Source of the DNA: Prevotella sp.
Lineage (GTDB): Bacteria; Bacteroidota; Bacteroidia; Bacteroidales; Bacteroidaceae
Direction of reading: 5' to 3'
Length of the DNA: 64,000 nucleotides
Assembly: GCA_017455845.1 (NCBI GenBank)
Contig: JAFSYY010000032.1
Span: 1 to 64,000, forward strand
Position 1 is the first letter of the stretch. Each line of letters begins with the position of its first letter. The notes under the pieces were generated by a model, which had not been told where the DNA came from, did no database searches, and saw nothing but the letters and a program-made list of their open reading frames with translations. The translations under genes were made by a program, and so were the position numbers. Shown piece by piece: positions 39,187-48,023 of the stretch.

Positions 39187-39817
39187 GGCCTAAGTGCCTG
39201 TAAAATCAGGCCTTTAGCATGAAATAAGTACCCTCAGATTTTAAAAATTCTGAGTCGTCCGACCGCTCGTTCAGAATTTTTCAAGGATTTCGATTTTGCG
39301 ATTTTTCGGCCTCCGAGAATTTAACGTTAACCTTTATTATGATTTAGGAATTTAAAAATTTGGAAATTAAAAATATTAAATTGTAAAGGATTTAACCCAA
39401 AATTTAGGTTTTAAAATGTAAATATTGTCGATTTGAAATATTAAACATTAAAATATTAAAACGTAAAGAATGGGATATGAAAACGTAAACGAATAATTAT
39501 AAACACATGTTTTTGAAGTCATAAATTACTTAAAGCCAGTTGATTAACCTTATTATAGACAGGAAAACTGATAGAATTTGAGTTTTAATACTGGTGAATA
39601 TATTAATATAGGATGGAAAACCCACTTTATATTACCGCTTAACATTTTGTAGCCCAGCGTTTTATTGCGAAATATTAGAATAATAGTTCAATATATTAAA
39701 TACCTTGAAATTCGAATTTACAAATTCAAAGACCGAATTATCGCCACGCATGCTTTGGATTTATAAATTCGAATATAAATATTTAAACTTTGAAATCGTA
39801 AATTCTTCTTTAAAAAG
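39187..39817. other. AT-rich gene-free stretch
   Basis: About 630 nt without a supported gene, much richer in A and T than the surroundings. Many TTAAA/ATATTAAA-type steps and weak palindromes (TTAACGTTAA at 39320) occur. No tRNA, no clear small RNA hairpin with a terminator, and no insertion-sequence ends were seen. It might hold an upstream regulatory region for the HTH gene at 39902. Confidence 0.5.
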
Positions 39818-39848
39818 TTGCACAGTTCATTTTTTTGTTTTACCTTTG
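39817..39848 (+). promoter_or_regulatory. Promoter of the HTH-GT4 pair
   Basis: GTTGC at 39817-39821 and TACCTTTG at 39841-39848 are spaced by 19 nt, a canonical Bacteroidota promoter. The downstream ATG is at 39902. Confidence 0.7.
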
Positions 39849-39901
39849 TAAACTGAAAGCAAAACACCCTATTTTGGGCTAAATCTTAGTTGATTAGAAA
39901 A

Positions 39902-40408
39902 ATGAAGGATAGAATCAGACAGATTATGGAGGCGCAGCACATGTCGCAACAGGTGTTCGCCAGTTACATCGGGACGACACCTGCCACCCTCAGTGGCATC
40001 TTCAACGATCGCACCCGCCCCACCATTAACATCATTGAGAGCATTAAAAAGAAATTTCCTGACATTAGTCTTGAATGGCTCATGTTAGGTCAGGGTGACA
40101 TGTTCCAGCAGAAAGCCTCTCCTATTGATGCCTCTGCCGACGAGGTGCAACCGACAGAAACAGGTCCTCAGACAGCATCATCGTCACTTTTCGGTCATGA
40201 GCAGATGATCGACTTCGGGCAGCCTGTCGCTCCTACCCCGCAAAGTGTGCATCATCCGGCACCAAATAAAAATGGTGTAAGGAATACACGGTCGGAAATC
40301 GTTCCGGAAGTGGTAAAAATAGTTGACAAGCCTGCCCGTCGTGTCACTGAGATCCGGGTGTATTTTGACGACCAGACGTGGGAGAGTTTCTCGCCAACGA
40401 AAATGTAA
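39902..40408 (+). CDS. Helix-turn-helix transcriptional regulator
   Basis: From the ATG at 39902 the protein has 168 residues; a TTG at 39890 would add four. The first 65 residues form an XRE-like HTH domain (MEAQHMSQQVFASYIGTTPATLSGIFNDRTRP), followed by SLEWLMLGQGDMF, a motif shared with phage-repressor-like regulators. The rest is low in complexity, ending with a short beta segment RVTEIRVYFDDQTWESFSP. It has a canonical promoter, and a GT4 gene follows after 19 nt, so the two probably form an operon. The regulated genes are unknown. Confidence 0.85.
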   Translation: MKDRIRQIMEAQHMSQQVFASYIGTTPATLSGIFNDRTRPTINIIESIKKKFPDISLEWLMLGQGDMFQQKASPIDASADEVQPTETGPQTASSSLFGHEQMIDFGQPVAPTPQSVHHPAPNKNGVRNTRSEIVPEVVKIVDKPARRVTEIRVYFDDQTWESFSPTKM

Positions 40409-40427
40409 TTAAAAAGCAGAGAAAGAT

Positions 40428-41540
40428 ATGATGACGCGAGTATTGGAAGTAATACGGCAAGGACAGATAGGTGGCGGCGAGTCGCACCTCCTCGACCTGG
40501 TGCGTTTTCTCGACAGGGAGGCCTTTGAGCCAGTGTGCCTGTCGTTTACCGGCGGTGAGATGATCAACCGGCTTCATGCCATGGGCATCCGGTGTCGCGT
40601 CATTGCCACCGAGAAGCCTTTCGACATCAACGTGCAGCGGCAGATCAAGCAGTTGATGCAGGCCGAGCATATCCAACTGGTGCATGCCCACGGCAGCCGT
40701 GCCGCCTCCAACGTGGTGTGGCCGGCACGCAGTCTGCACCTGCCACTGATATATACCGTTCACGGCTGGAGTTTCCACGATGACCAGTCGGCACTCGTGA
40801 AACGTCTCAGGGCCTATAGCGAGAAGGTTATCTGCCATTACAGCGACGCGGTTGTCTGCGTCTCACAGAGTAATGCCGACACCGGTCGCAAGGTGTTCGG
40901 CCTGAAGGCATGCCACGTCATTGAGAACGGCATCAACCTGGAGCGTTTCAACCCCGCCGCGCAGTTTGCGGATCTGCGTCAGGCGATGCATTTCGCCGCC
41001 GACGACTTCGTGGTGGGCTTCATTGCCCGCTGCACCAAGCAGAAGAACCCCCTCGGCTTCCTGCAGGCCCTGGAGACAGCCCACCGGCAGGAACCCCGCA
41101 TCAAAGGCCTCTTCGTGGGCGAGGGCGACATGGACCAGGAGGTCGATGCCTTTATTGCATCGCACCGGATGGAAGGCTATCTGCACCGCACAGCGTTTCG
41201 TACCGACGTGCCAGACCTGCTGCATGCTGTCGATGTCTACTGCCTGCCCAGCCTGTGGGAGGGGCTCTCCATTGCCCTCCTTGAGGCCATGGCCATGGCC
41301 AAGGTCATCATCGCCACGCCTACCGACGGCACCAGCGAGGTGATACGCCATGAGGAGAACGGCCTCATAGTGTCTTTCAACAACCCGCAGGCACTGGCCG
41401 CAGCCATCACCACGCTGGCCGCCTCGCCTGCCGCCTGCACACAATATGGCAGGGCCGCCCGCAGCATCGTGGAGCAGCGTTTCAATGCACAGCGCGTGGC
41501 TGATGCCGTGGCGGGGATATACAGGAAGTGTCTGGGGTAG
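40428..41540 (+). CDS. GT4 family glycosyltransferase
   Basis: A 370-residue GT-B enzyme. The acceptor half starts VLEVIRQGQIGGGESHLLDLVRFL and has VHAHGSRAASNVVWPARSL; the donor half has IENGINLERFNP, VVGFIARCTKQKNPLGFLQAL and the EX7E motif at E278/E286 (WEGLSIALLEAM). GT4 enzymes use nucleotide sugars, retaining the anomeric configuration, and act in capsule, LPS or O-glycan synthesis. It is translated from an operon with the HTH gene upstream. No polysaccharide cluster surrounds it, so the substrate cannot be inferred. The last residues are followed by a GGTGCG/GGTACG-rich repeat stretch (41541-41618). Confidence 0.9.
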   Translation: MMTRVLEVIRQGQIGGGESHLLDLVRFLDREAFEPVCLSFTGGEMINRLHAMGIRCRVIATEKPFDINVQRQIKQLMQAEHIQLVHAHGSRAASNVVWPARSLHLPLIYTVHGWSFHDDQSALVKRLRAYSEKVICHYSDAVVCVSQSNADTGRKVFGLKACHVIENGINLERFNPAAQFADLRQAMHFAADDFVVGFIARCTKQKNPLGFLQALETAHRQEPRIKGLFVGEGDMDQEVDAFIASHRMEGYLHRTAFRTDVPDLLHAVDVYCLPSLWEGLSIALLEAMAMAKVIIATPTDGTSEVIRHEENGLIVSFNNPQALAAAITTLAASPAACTQYGRAARSIVEQRFNAQRVADAVAGIYRKCLG

Positions 41541-41618
41541 GGAGGACGAAGGTGCGAAGGTGCTGAGGTGCGGGGGTACGGAGGTACGAATGTGTGGAGG
41601 TGCGGGCTGCGAGGATTG
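41541..41618. repeat. Short degenerate repeat GAGGTRCG after the glycosyltransferase gene
   Basis: About seven units such as GAAGGTGCG, GAGGTGCG, GAGGTACG occur in 78 nt between the converging GT4 and winged-helix genes. No terminator hairpin is obvious here. Confidence 0.55.
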
Positions 41619-41981
41619 TCAGGCCAGCCTATTCACGTAAGCCTTCCCTCTCTTGCTCAGCCGGTAGCAGCCCCAGCGTTCTGTGCGCTCTACCAGCGGA
41701 TGTTTTGATTTGGCGTTGCATAACAGATATTGCTGGACAGCACGGTGGACGGCCTGCGGGTCAGGCTGTGAGAACAGCGTACAGTTCATGTTGTAGACGT
41801 GTTTGGACAGCATCCTGACGCTGATGCCGCGCTCGCCTACCTTAGAGAGAATCTGTAATATCTGCTGTTTGTAACTCAAGAGTTGAGAGTTGAGAGATGA
41901 GAGTTGAGAGTTGAGAGATGAGAGATGAGAGATGAGAGATGAGAGTTGATAAAAAAATAATAGCCAATAACCGCAGGGCAA
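41619..41981 (-). CDS. Small winged-helix-like protein with a repeat-derived N-terminus
   Basis: The conserved-looking part starts at LSYKQQILQILSKVGERGISVRMLSKHVYN and continues to ERWGCYRLSKRGKAYVNRLA, with a helix-helix-strand pattern like a winged helix. It would start at a TTG (41879), since no ATG is near. The track's longer frame to ATG 41981 adds about 34 residues (LSSLNSQLSSLNSQL...) encoded by a run of CTCAACT-type 7-bp units, which probably are not part of the ancestral gene. I recall similar short Bacteroidales proteins, but could not check. Function unknown; a DNA-binding role is suggested by the fold only. The gene converges with GT4. Confidence 0.6.
   Translation of the reverse strand: MPCGYWLLFFYQLSSLISHLSSLNSQLSSLNSQLLSYKQQILQILSKVGERGISVRMLSKHVYNMNCTLFSQPDPQAVHRAVQQYLLCNAKSKHPLVERTERWGCYRLSKRGKAYVNRLA
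41880..41948. repeat. 7-bp repeat array GAGTTGA/GAGATGA (coding strand CTCAACT)
   Basis: About ten units of GAGTTGA or GAGATGA lie directly upstream of the small winged-helix frame. On the minus strand they read LSSLNSQLSSLNSQL, i.e. three 7-bp units give a 7-residue period without stops. The same repeat type lies inside lpxK and thiL. Confidence 0.8.
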
Positions 41982-42006
41982 GCCCTCTTCGGTTATTGGT
42001 TATTAT
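41950..42006 (-). terminator. Terminator after the DUF2582-like gene
   Basis: An interrupted stem runs from AATAGCCAATAACCG (41958-41972) to its partner CGGTTATTGGTTATT (41990-42004), with inner pairs AGGGC/GCCCT. On the minus strand it is followed by TTATTTTTTT. It ends the transcript of the gene at 42031-42345. Confidence 0.8.
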
Positions 42007-42030
42007 CTTATTGTCTATCTGTCAATCTCA

Positions 42031-42345
42031 TTAAGCCAGCACAATCTTGTTGTCCTCAGTGCCCAGGAGTTTGCCCTCCTTGAACAGCCAGCCCAGACCG
42101 AGCAGTGTCTCTTCCTCGGTAATCTTTGCAGCCTTGGCAATAGCCTTTACGTCCATTGCTTTCTCTGCTGCTGCCAGTGCCTGATAAACATCTCCTGCCT
42201 TAAAACCAATGTTCTCAGCATTTACTGCTACTTTGGCCTCTGCCTTCACGGTGGCCTTCTTGGTTGTGGTTGACTTCTTTGCTGCGGGAGCCTTTACTTC
42301 TTTTGTCTCAGCAGCCTTCTTTGTTGTAGTTTTCTTTTCTGCCAT
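42031..42345 (-). CDS. Winged-helix (DUF2582-like) protein with a lysine-rich histone-like tail
   Basis: A 104-residue protein. Residues 1-38 are rich in K, A and T (KKTTTKKAAETKEVKAPAAKK), as in histone H1 tails and the Bacteroidota HU-like proteins with tails. Residues 42-104 (GFKAGDVYQALAAAEKAMDVKAIAK, TLLGLGWLFKEGKL) form a winged-helix domain of the DUF2582 type. It likely binds DNA without high specificity; the family has no experimentally fixed role known to me. It has its own promoter (TAATTTTG on the minus strand at 42401-42394) and a strong terminator. The CDS is short but clearly coding. Confidence 0.82.
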   Translation of the reverse strand: MAEKKTTTKKAAETKEVKAPAAKKSTTTKKATVKAEAKVAVNAENIGFKAGDVYQALAAAEKAMDVKAIAKAAKITEEETLLGLGWLFKEGKLLGTEDNKIVLA

Positions 42346-42393
42346 GATTGTAAAAAAATTAATACTATAAAATTGACCTTATCAATTTGCGTG

Positions 42394-42401
42394 CAAAATT
42401 A
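42394..42401 (-). promoter_or_regulatory. TAnnTTTG box upstream of the DUF2582-like gene
   Basis: TAATTTTG on the minus strand, about 50 nt before the ATG at 42345. A -33 partner is not clear. Confidence 0.5.
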
Positions 42402-42444
42402 CTACATTCTAAGATAAAACATGACTGATAGACAGGAGTTTCTG

Positions 42445-44217
42445 TCAATCCGATAATTTTTCTTGACACAAGTCAATTGCGAGGTGGAGTTCCTCCAACT
42501 GCTTCGGGTCAAGTTCGCCGGGAGCGTCGAGCATCACGTCGCGCCCGCTGTTGTTCTTCGGGAAGGCGATGCAGTCGCGGATGCTGTCGAGGCCGGCCAT
42601 GAGCGAGACGAAACGGTCGAGACCGAAAGCCAGGCCTGCATGAGGGGGTGCGCCGTACTTGAACGCGTTGATCAGGAAGCCGAACTGCGCCATGGCACGC
42701 TCGGGGGTGAAGCCCAGGATCTGGAACATCTTCTCCTGCAACTTGCCGTCGTGGATACGCAGCGAGCCGCCGCCCACCTCCACGCCGTTGCACACGAAGT
42801 CGTAGGCCACGGCACGCACCTTGGCGGGGTCGGTATCAAGCAAGGGGATATCGTCGGGGTTGGGCAGGGTGAACGGATGGTGCGTGGCCATGAGGCGCTG
42901 CTCCTCGTCGCTCCACTCGAACAAGGGGAAATCGACAATCCAGAGGCACACAAACTTGTCCTTGTCGCGCAAGCCCAGGCGGTCGCCCATCTCCAGGCGC
43001 AGGGTGCAGAGTTGTGTGCGCGTCTTGTTGGCATTGTCGCCGGAGAGGATGAGCACGAGGTCGCCGTCCTTGGCACCCATAGCCTCCTTAACCTTCTGCC
43101 ACACCTCGGGCTCGTAGAACTTGTCGATGCTGCTCTTCACCGTGCCGTCGGCGTTGAACTTCACATAGACCAGGCCCTTGGCACCCACCTGTGGACGCTT
43201 CACGAAGTCGGTCAACTGGTCGAGTTGCTTGCGGGTGTAGTCGGCACAGCCCGGACAGCAGATGCCGCCGATATAGTTGGCCTCGTTGAACACGGGGAAC
43301 GTGCCCGTGCCTTTCAGCACATCCATCAGTTCCACGAACTCCATGCCGAAGCGCAGGTCGGGCTTGTCGGAGCCGAAGCGACGCATGGCCTCATGCCACG
43401 TCATACGCTGCAGCGGCGGCAGTTCGATGCCACGGATCTCCTTGAACAGATGGCGGGCCAGGTCTTCGAAAACCTGCAGCACATCCTCCTGCTCGACGAA
43501 CGACATCTCACAGTCTATCTGCGTGAACTCCGGCTGACGGTCGGCACGCAGGTCCTCGTCGCGGAAGCACTTCGCAATCTGGAAGTAACGGTCGAAGCCG
43601 CTGACCATGAGCAACTGCTTCAAGGTCTGCGGGCTCTGCGGCAGGGCATAGAACTGACCCGGGTTCATGCGGCTGGGCACCACGAAGTCGCGGGCACCCT
43701 CGGGCGTGGAGCCGATGAGGATAGGTGTCTCCACCTCGATGAAGTTCAGGTTGTCGAGGAAGTTACGGATTAGGATGGTCATCTTATGGCGCAGTTCCAG
43801 GTTCTTGCGCACGGCCGAACGGCGCAGGTCCAGATAGCGGTACTTCATGCGGATGTCGTCGCCGCCGTCGGTCTGGTCCTCGATGGTGAACGGCGGTGTG
43901 AGACTCTCGCTCAGGATATTCAGTGCCGTGGCCAGGATCTCAATGTCGCCCGTAGGCATCTTGGGGTTCTTCGACTCACGCTCGCTGACCGTGCCCACCA
44001 CCTGTACGCAGAACTCGCGTCCCAGTTTGTTGGCACGCTCGCAGAGCGCAGCATCCTTAGACTCGTCAAATACCAACTGCGTGATTCCATAACGGTCGCG
44101 CAGGTCAACAAAGGTCATGCCACCCATCTTACGGGTGCGCTGCACCCATCCGGCCAGTTTCACCTCCAGGCCGGCATCGGTGAGACGTAACTCACCACAG
44201 GTTTTTGTTCTATACAT
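42445..44217 (-). CDS. aspS: Aspartyl-tRNA synthetase
   Basis: A 590-residue class II synthetase of the bacterial type. The N-terminal OB-fold anticodon domain begins [12 protein letters not shown] and has [22 protein letters not shown]. Motif 2 is [23 protein letters not shown], split here as [13 protein letters not shown] and [11 protein letters not shown] bacterial GAD insert lies in the centre (about residues 290-410, [15 protein letters not shown]). Motif 3 is [13 protein letters not shown], near residue 540. It charges tRNA-Asp; whether it also mischarges Asn was not judged. It has a promoter box on the minus strand at 44261-44254 and is divergent to the glycoside hydrolase gene. Confidence 0.97.
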   Translation of the reverse strand: MYRTKTCGELRLTDAGLEVKLAGWVQRTRKMGGMTFVDLRDRYGITQLVFDESKDAALCERANKLGREFCVQVVGTVSERESKNPKMPTGDIEILATALNILSESLTPPFTIEDQTDGGDDIRMKYRYLDLRRSAVRKNLELRHKMTILIRNFLDNLNFIEVETPILIGSTPEGARDFVVPSRMNPGQFYALPQSPQTLKQLLMVSGFDRYFQIAKCFRDEDLRADRQPEFTQIDCEMSFVEQEDVLQVFEDLARHLFKEIRGIELPPLQRMTWHEAMRRFGSDKPDLRFGMEFVELMDVLKGTGTFPVFNEANYIGGICCPGCADYTRKQLDQLTDFVKRPQVGAKGLVYVKFNADGTVKSSIDKFYEPEVWQKVKEAMGAKDGDLVLILSGDNANKTRTQLCTLRLEMGDRLGLRDKDKFVCLWIVDFPLFEWSDEEQRLMATHHPFTLPNPDDIPLLDTDPAKVRAVAYDFVCNGVEVGGGSLRIHDGKLQEKMFQILGFTPERAMAQFGFLINAFKYGAPPHAGLAFGLDRFVSLMAGLDSIRDCIAFPKNNSGRDVMLDAPGELDPKQLEELHLAIDLCQEKLSD

Positions 44218-44253
44218 CTTTATAATATATTATATGTTTTTACTTTCCAGGTG

Positions 44254-44261
44254 CAAAGTTA
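44254..44261 (-). promoter_or_regulatory. Promoter -7 box of aspS
   Basis: TAACTTTG on the minus strand, 37 nt before the aspS start. The expected -33 area (near 44282) holds only a weak CTTG-like element. Confidence 0.55.
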
Positions 44262-44300
44262 CATGTTTTTAGGGAAAAGGACAAGAAAAACACCAACAAA

Positions 44301-44332
44301 TTTGGTTTTTCCCGTACTTATTCGTAACTTTG
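44301..44332 (+). promoter_or_regulatory. Promoter of the GH88/GH105-like gene
   Basis: TTTG at 44301-44304 and TAACTTTG at 44325-44332, 20 nt apart. The ATG at 44363 follows after 30 nt, which argues against the earlier in-frame ATG at 44330 that overlaps the promoter box. Confidence 0.7.
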
Positions 44333-44362
44333 CCACGAAATTCAAGACAAACTAAGAGAACA

Positions 44363-45550
44363 ATGAAAAGACTATCTACAATCATGCTGGCCATCATGGT
44401 AATCCTGGGGGCTATGGCACAGACAACGGCCGACGACGTGCTGGGCGTAGCACGCAAGGCCAACGACTATTTCATGCAGAAGTATGCCGACCCTACCGTG
44501 CCCACCAATGTGAACAAGGTTAGGCCGTCGAGCCTGTGGACACGTGCCGTGTATTACGAGGGACTCATGGCCCTCAACGACATCGACCCGCAGCAGCGCT
44601 ATATAGACTATGCCCTGACATGGGCCAACTTCCACCAGTGGACACCGCGCAACGGCGTGAAAACCTGCGACGCCGACGACCAGTGCTGCGGGCAGACCTA
44701 TATGATGCTTATGAAATATGCGGGCACTGACACTATAATAAATAAGGTGCGCCAGAACCTGGACTACCAGATGACGACACCCAACAACAAGAAGAATGCC
44801 ACCGCGAAGACCAAGGGCACACAGCCCTCGCTCTACGGCTGGTGGACATGGATCGATGCCATACAGATGGCGATGCCGCTCTATATGCAGATGTACCGTC
44901 AGACAGGCGACGCGAAATACCGCGACCACGCCATGGCCATGTATCGCTGGAGCCGTAATGAATGTGGCGGCGGACTGTTTAATGTGAAGGACGGCCTGTG
45001 GTGGCGCGATGCCGACTATGTGCCGCCCTATAAGGAGCCCGACGGCAAGGACTGCTACTGGAGCCGCGGCAACGGCTGGGTGTATGCCGCCCTGGTGCGC
45101 TGCATGAACGAGTTGTCGCCAAAGGACAAGGCATACAAGGCACTGAAGAAAGATTTCCTGCGGATGAGCGAGGGCCTGCGCCGCTGTCAGCGTGAGGACG
45201 GATTCTGGAATCCCAGCCTCGTCTCCACCAACTATGCCATGCCCGAGACCAGCGGCACTGCACTGTTTCTCTACGGCATGGCATGGGGCATACAGAAGGG
45301 CTACCTCAAGGCGAAGGTCTACCGTCCGGTGTGCGACAAGGCCTGGACAGTCATGGTGCGCGATGCCGTCCATCCCGACGGCTTCCTGGGCTGGATGCAG
45401 GGCACGGGCAAGGATCCGTCGGCCGGTCAGCCGCTGAGTTACACCAAGGTTCCCGACTTCGAGGACTACGGCACGGGCTGTTTCCTGCTGGGTGCCGCCG
45501 AGTATTTTAAACTTTTACGCACTGACAACGTCAAATTAATGAGTAAATAA
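44363..45550 (+). CDS. GH88/GH105-like unsaturated glycuronyl hydrolase, secreted
   Basis: The ATG at 44363 gives 395 residues, with signal peptide LSTIMLAIMVILGAMAQ. The (alpha/alpha)6 barrel signatures of GH105/GH88 are clear: WTRAVYYEGLMALNDID, CDADDQCCGQTYMMLM (the region with the family's catalytic Asp), WWTWIDAIQMAMPLYMQMY, YWSRGNGWVYAALVR, TSGTALFLYGMAWGI. These enzymes remove the unsaturated uronic acid left by pectin or rhamnogalacturonan lyases. Here it has no PUL-type neighbours (no SusC/D), so it may serve a scattered pectin-degrading system. It is followed by a DUF1573 gene after 22 nt; co-transcription is likely. Confidence 0.9.
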   Translation: MKRLSTIMLAIMVILGAMAQTTADDVLGVARKANDYFMQKYADPTVPTNVNKVRPSSLWTRAVYYEGLMALNDIDPQQRYIDYALTWANFHQWTPRNGVKTCDADDQCCGQTYMMLMKYAGTDTIINKVRQNLDYQMTTPNNKKNATAKTKGTQPSLYGWWTWIDAIQMAMPLYMQMYRQTGDAKYRDHAMAMYRWSRNECGGGLFNVKDGLWWRDADYVPPYKEPDGKDCYWSRGNGWVYAALVRCMNELSPKDKAYKALKKDFLRMSEGLRRCQREDGFWNPSLVSTNYAMPETSGTALFLYGMAWGIQKGYLKAKVYRPVCDKAWTVMVRDAVHPDGFLGWMQGTGKDPSAGQPLSYTKVPDFEDYGTGCFLLGAAEYFKLLRTDNVKLMSK

Positions 45551-45572
45551 TAACCATCAAATATTATCAGAC

Positions 45573-45962
45573 ATGAAAAAAGTATTACTTTTAACAATGA
45601 TGCTCATCTGCGGAATGACTTCCGCAATGGCACAGAAGCCGGCAGAGATCAAGTTCGAGAAGATTGTTCATGATTTCGGCACGTTCTCTGAGAAGAACCC
45701 TGTTGTTTCCTGCTCTTTCGCCTTCCAGAATGTGGGCGAGGAGCCGCTGGTCATCAACCAGGCCATTGCCTCCTGCGGCTGCACCATACCTGAATACACC
45801 AAGACACCCATCAAGCCGGGCGAGAAGGGTGAGATCAAGGTGACCTATAACGGCACAGGCAAGTTCCCCGGCCACTTCAAGAAGTCCATCACCGTACGCA
45901 CAAACGGTGCCGTGGAAATGACACGCCTCTATATCGAAGGGGATATGGAAGAAGCGCAATAG
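45573..45962 (+). CDS. DUF1573 periplasmic protein
   Basis: A 129-residue exported protein with signal peptide LLLTMMLICGMTSAMA and one Ig-like DUF1573 domain (KFEKIVHDFGTFSEKN, FAFQNVGEEPLVINQAIASCGCTIPEY). The conserved SCGCT motif is complete. DUF1573 proteins are common in Bacteroidota, usually secreted, and without a settled function. Shares the transcript with the hydrolase gene, and a strong terminator follows after a short repeat. Confidence 0.9.
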   Translation: MKKVLLLTMMLICGMTSAMAQKPAEIKFEKIVHDFGTFSEKNPVVSCSFAFQNVGEEPLVINQAIASCGCTIPEYTKTPIKPGEKGEIKVTYNGTGKFPGHFKKSITVRTNGAVEMTRLYIEGDMEEAQ

Positions 45963-46036
45963 CGCTTCACAATACCGCTTCGCAATACCGCTTCACAATA
46001 GCGCTTCGCTAGTGAATAGTGAATAGAGAATAGTGA
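45962..46036. repeat. Short repeats behind the DUF1573 gene
   Basis: About four units like GCTTCACAATACC, GCTTCGCAATACC, GCTTCACAATAGC and GCTTCGCTAG, then GAATAGTGAATAGAGAATAG. They have an imperfect 13-14-bp period and lie just before the terminator. Confidence 0.6.
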
Positions 46037-46076
46037 AAACAAAACAGGTGGCCGATTGGCCACCTGTTTTGTTTTC
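46037..46076. terminator. Bidirectional terminator between DUF1573 gene and rny
   Basis: AAAACAAAACAGGTGGCC, a GATT loop, then GGCCACCTGTTTTGTTTT. A perfect 18-bp stem with A and T runs on the two sides, so it can terminate both converging genes. Confidence 0.92.
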
Positions 46077-47618
46077 TTATTTTGCGTAAGCGACAGAGCG
46101 CGTCTCGCGGATGACGGTGATCTTCACCTGTCCGGGATAGGTCATCTCGTTCTGGATCTTCGTGGCTATCTCGCCGCTGAGTGCCTCGGTCTCGGCATCG
46201 TCCATCTTGTCGGCGCCTACGATGACACGCAGTTCGCGACCGGCCTGGATGGCGTAGGTCTTCGTCACGCCGGGATAACTCATGGCAATGGCCTCAAGGT
46301 CGTTAAGACGCTTGATGTAAGCCTCCACAATCTCACGGCGGGCACCGGGACGGGCACCGCTGATGGCATCGCACACCTGCACGATAGGAGCCAGCAGCGT
46401 CTGCATCTCCAACTCGACGTGGTGGGCACCGATGGCAATGCAGATGACGGGCATCTCCTTGAACTTCTCGGCAATCTTCGCGCCATAGAGTGCGTGGGGC
46501 ATCTCGCTCTCCTCATCGGGCACCTTACCGATGTCGTGCAGCAGACCGGCGCGCTTGGCCTTCTTCGGGTTCAGACCCAGTTCACTGGCCATGACTGCAC
46601 AGAGGTTGGCCGTCTCGCGGGCATGCTGCAACAGGTTCTGACCGTAACTGGAGCGGTATTTCATCTTACCGATGATACGCACCAACTCAGGATGCAGGCC
46701 GTGGATGCCCAGGTCGATGGCCGTGCGCTTACCTGTCTCGATAATCTCGTTGTCGAGTTGCTTCTTCACCTTAGCCACCACCTCCTCGATACGTGCGGGG
46801 TGGATGCGACCGTCGCTCACCAACTGGTGGAGGGCCAGACGGCATACCTCACGGCGCACAGGGTCGAAACCGCTGATGACAATAGCCTCGGGCGTGTCGT
46901 CAACCACGATTTCCACGCCGCAGGCGGCCTCCAAGGCACGGATGTTACGGCCTTCACGGCCGATGACACGTCCTTTCACGTCGTCGTTGTCGATATGGAA
47001 CACCGAGACGCTGTTCTCGATAGCCGTCTCAGTAGCCACACGCTGAATAGTCTGGATAACGATCTTCTTGGCCTGCGCATTGGCATTGAGTTTGGCCTCG
47101 TCTATGATCTCATTGACATAGGCGGCAGCATCGGTGCGGGCCTCATCCTTCATGGCTTCTACCAGGCGGTTCTTGGCCTCCTCGGCACTCAGGCCGGAGA
47201 GTTCCTCCAGTTTCTCACGCTCTTTCTGCTGCATCTTGCCCAGTTCGTCCTGCTTCAGGGCCAGGGCTTTCTTCTCGTTGTCTATACGCTGCTGCTGGTT
47301 GTCAAGGTCATTCTTACGGCGTCCCAGTTCCTCCTGACGCTGGTTCAGCGAGATCTCACGCTGCTTCAGGCGGTTCTCGCTCTGCTGGATGTGCTGGTTG
47401 CGCTGCTGCACTTCCTTCTCCAGTTCACTCTTCTTGTTCAGGAATTTCTCCTTGACTTCAAGCAGTTTCTTCTCTTTGACGACCTCAGCCTCCTTGTTGG
47501 CAGCCTCGACCATTGCGTTGTATTTCCCCTTGAGTACCTTGAGGAAAATAAAATATCCGCAGACACCCCCTACGATGAGGGCTGCCACGGCTATTAATAC
47601 CACAAAAAATAAACCCAT
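46077..47618 (-). CDS. rny: Ribonuclease Y
   Basis: A 513-residue membrane-anchored endoribonuclease. One N-terminal transmembrane segment ([21 protein letters not shown]) is followed by a coiled coil (about residues 35-165, [19 protein letters not shown] onward). Next come a KH RNA-binding domain with [12 protein letters not shown] (about 215-260) and an HD domain with GLLHDIGKV near residue 358. RNase Y starts mRNA decay. The length and domain order are as in the family. The gene lies in the same order as in other Bacteroidetes: coiled-coil gene, zapA, rny. Confidence 0.95.
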   Translation of the reverse strand: MGLFFVVLIAVAALIVGGVCGYFIFLKVLKGKYNAMVEAANKEAEVVKEKKLLEVKEKFLNKKSELEKEVQQRNQHIQQSENRLKQREISLNQRQEELGRRKNDLDNQQQRIDNEKKALALKQDELGKMQQKEREKLEELSGLSAEEAKNRLVEAMKDEARTDAAAYVNEIIDEAKLNANAQAKKIVIQTIQRVATETAIENSVSVFHIDNDDVKGRVIGREGRNIRALEAACGVEIVVDDTPEAIVISGFDPVRREVCRLALHQLVSDGRIHPARIEEVVAKVKKQLDNEIIETGKRTAIDLGIHGLHPELVRIIGKMKYRSSYGQNLLQHARETANLCAVMASELGLNPKKAKRAGLLHDIGKVPDEESEMPHALYGAKIAEKFKEMPVICIAIGAHHVELEMQTLLAPIVQVCDAISGARPGARREIVEAYIKRLNDLEAIAMSYPGVTKTYAIQAGRELRVIVGADKMDDAETEALSGEIATKIQNEMTYPGQVKITVIRETRSVAYAK

Positions 47619-47698
47619 AATAAAATAATATATATTTAGTTGTTAATATTCTCTCTTTAGTGCTTTAGTGCGGTAGCAAACTCTTCACTCTTCACTCT

Positions 47699-48004
47699 TC
47701 ATTTTTCACTTTTCAGCGCCTCTTCCAATTCGGAAGTCAACTGCGAGAGAATATTATCATAGGGGGTGGTATCGTTCTTGGCCAACTCTTTCTCATAGCG
47801 CAAGGCTATCTCGATGAGCGTCATCAAGGCAATGGTATGGTCGCTCTTGCGCCCCCTATAGACCTGGGCGTAGGCACCATAGCGCTCGCTTATGAGTTTG
47901 GCGGCTGCACGGTAGTACTCCTCATCCTCACGGTTGTGGAGTTTCATCGCTATATCTTCGTCGTAGACGTGCAACCTTATATTGAGTACACTTTCCTCTG
48001 CCAT
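47699..48004 (-). CDS. zapA: Cell division protein ZapA
   Basis: A 101-residue ZapA-like protein (NIRLHVYDEDIAMKLHNREDEEYYRAAA at the N-terminus, IALMTLIEIALRYEKEL later, ending in a short coiled coil). ZapA bundles FtsZ at the division ring. It starts 19 nt after the upstream coiled-coil gene, with rny 80 nt downstream. The short junction to rny holds TTCACTC repeats and the final codons come from them (EALKSEK). Confidence 0.85.
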   Translation of the reverse strand: MAEESVLNIRLHVYDEDIAMKLHNREDEEYYRAAAKLISERYGAYAQVYRGRKSDHTIALMTLIEIALRYEKELAKNDTTPYDNILSQLTSELEEALKSEK

Positions 48005-48023
48005 TACTTCTTCTTCTCGTCAG

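Noticed and set aside
42463..43773. A 436-codon open frame on the plus strand opposite aspS
   Set aside because: Shadow of a firmly identified tRNA synthetase gene.
46056..47597. A 513-codon open frame on the plus strand opposite rny
   Set aside because: Complete antisense shadow of ribonuclease Y. No start signal, no domain.
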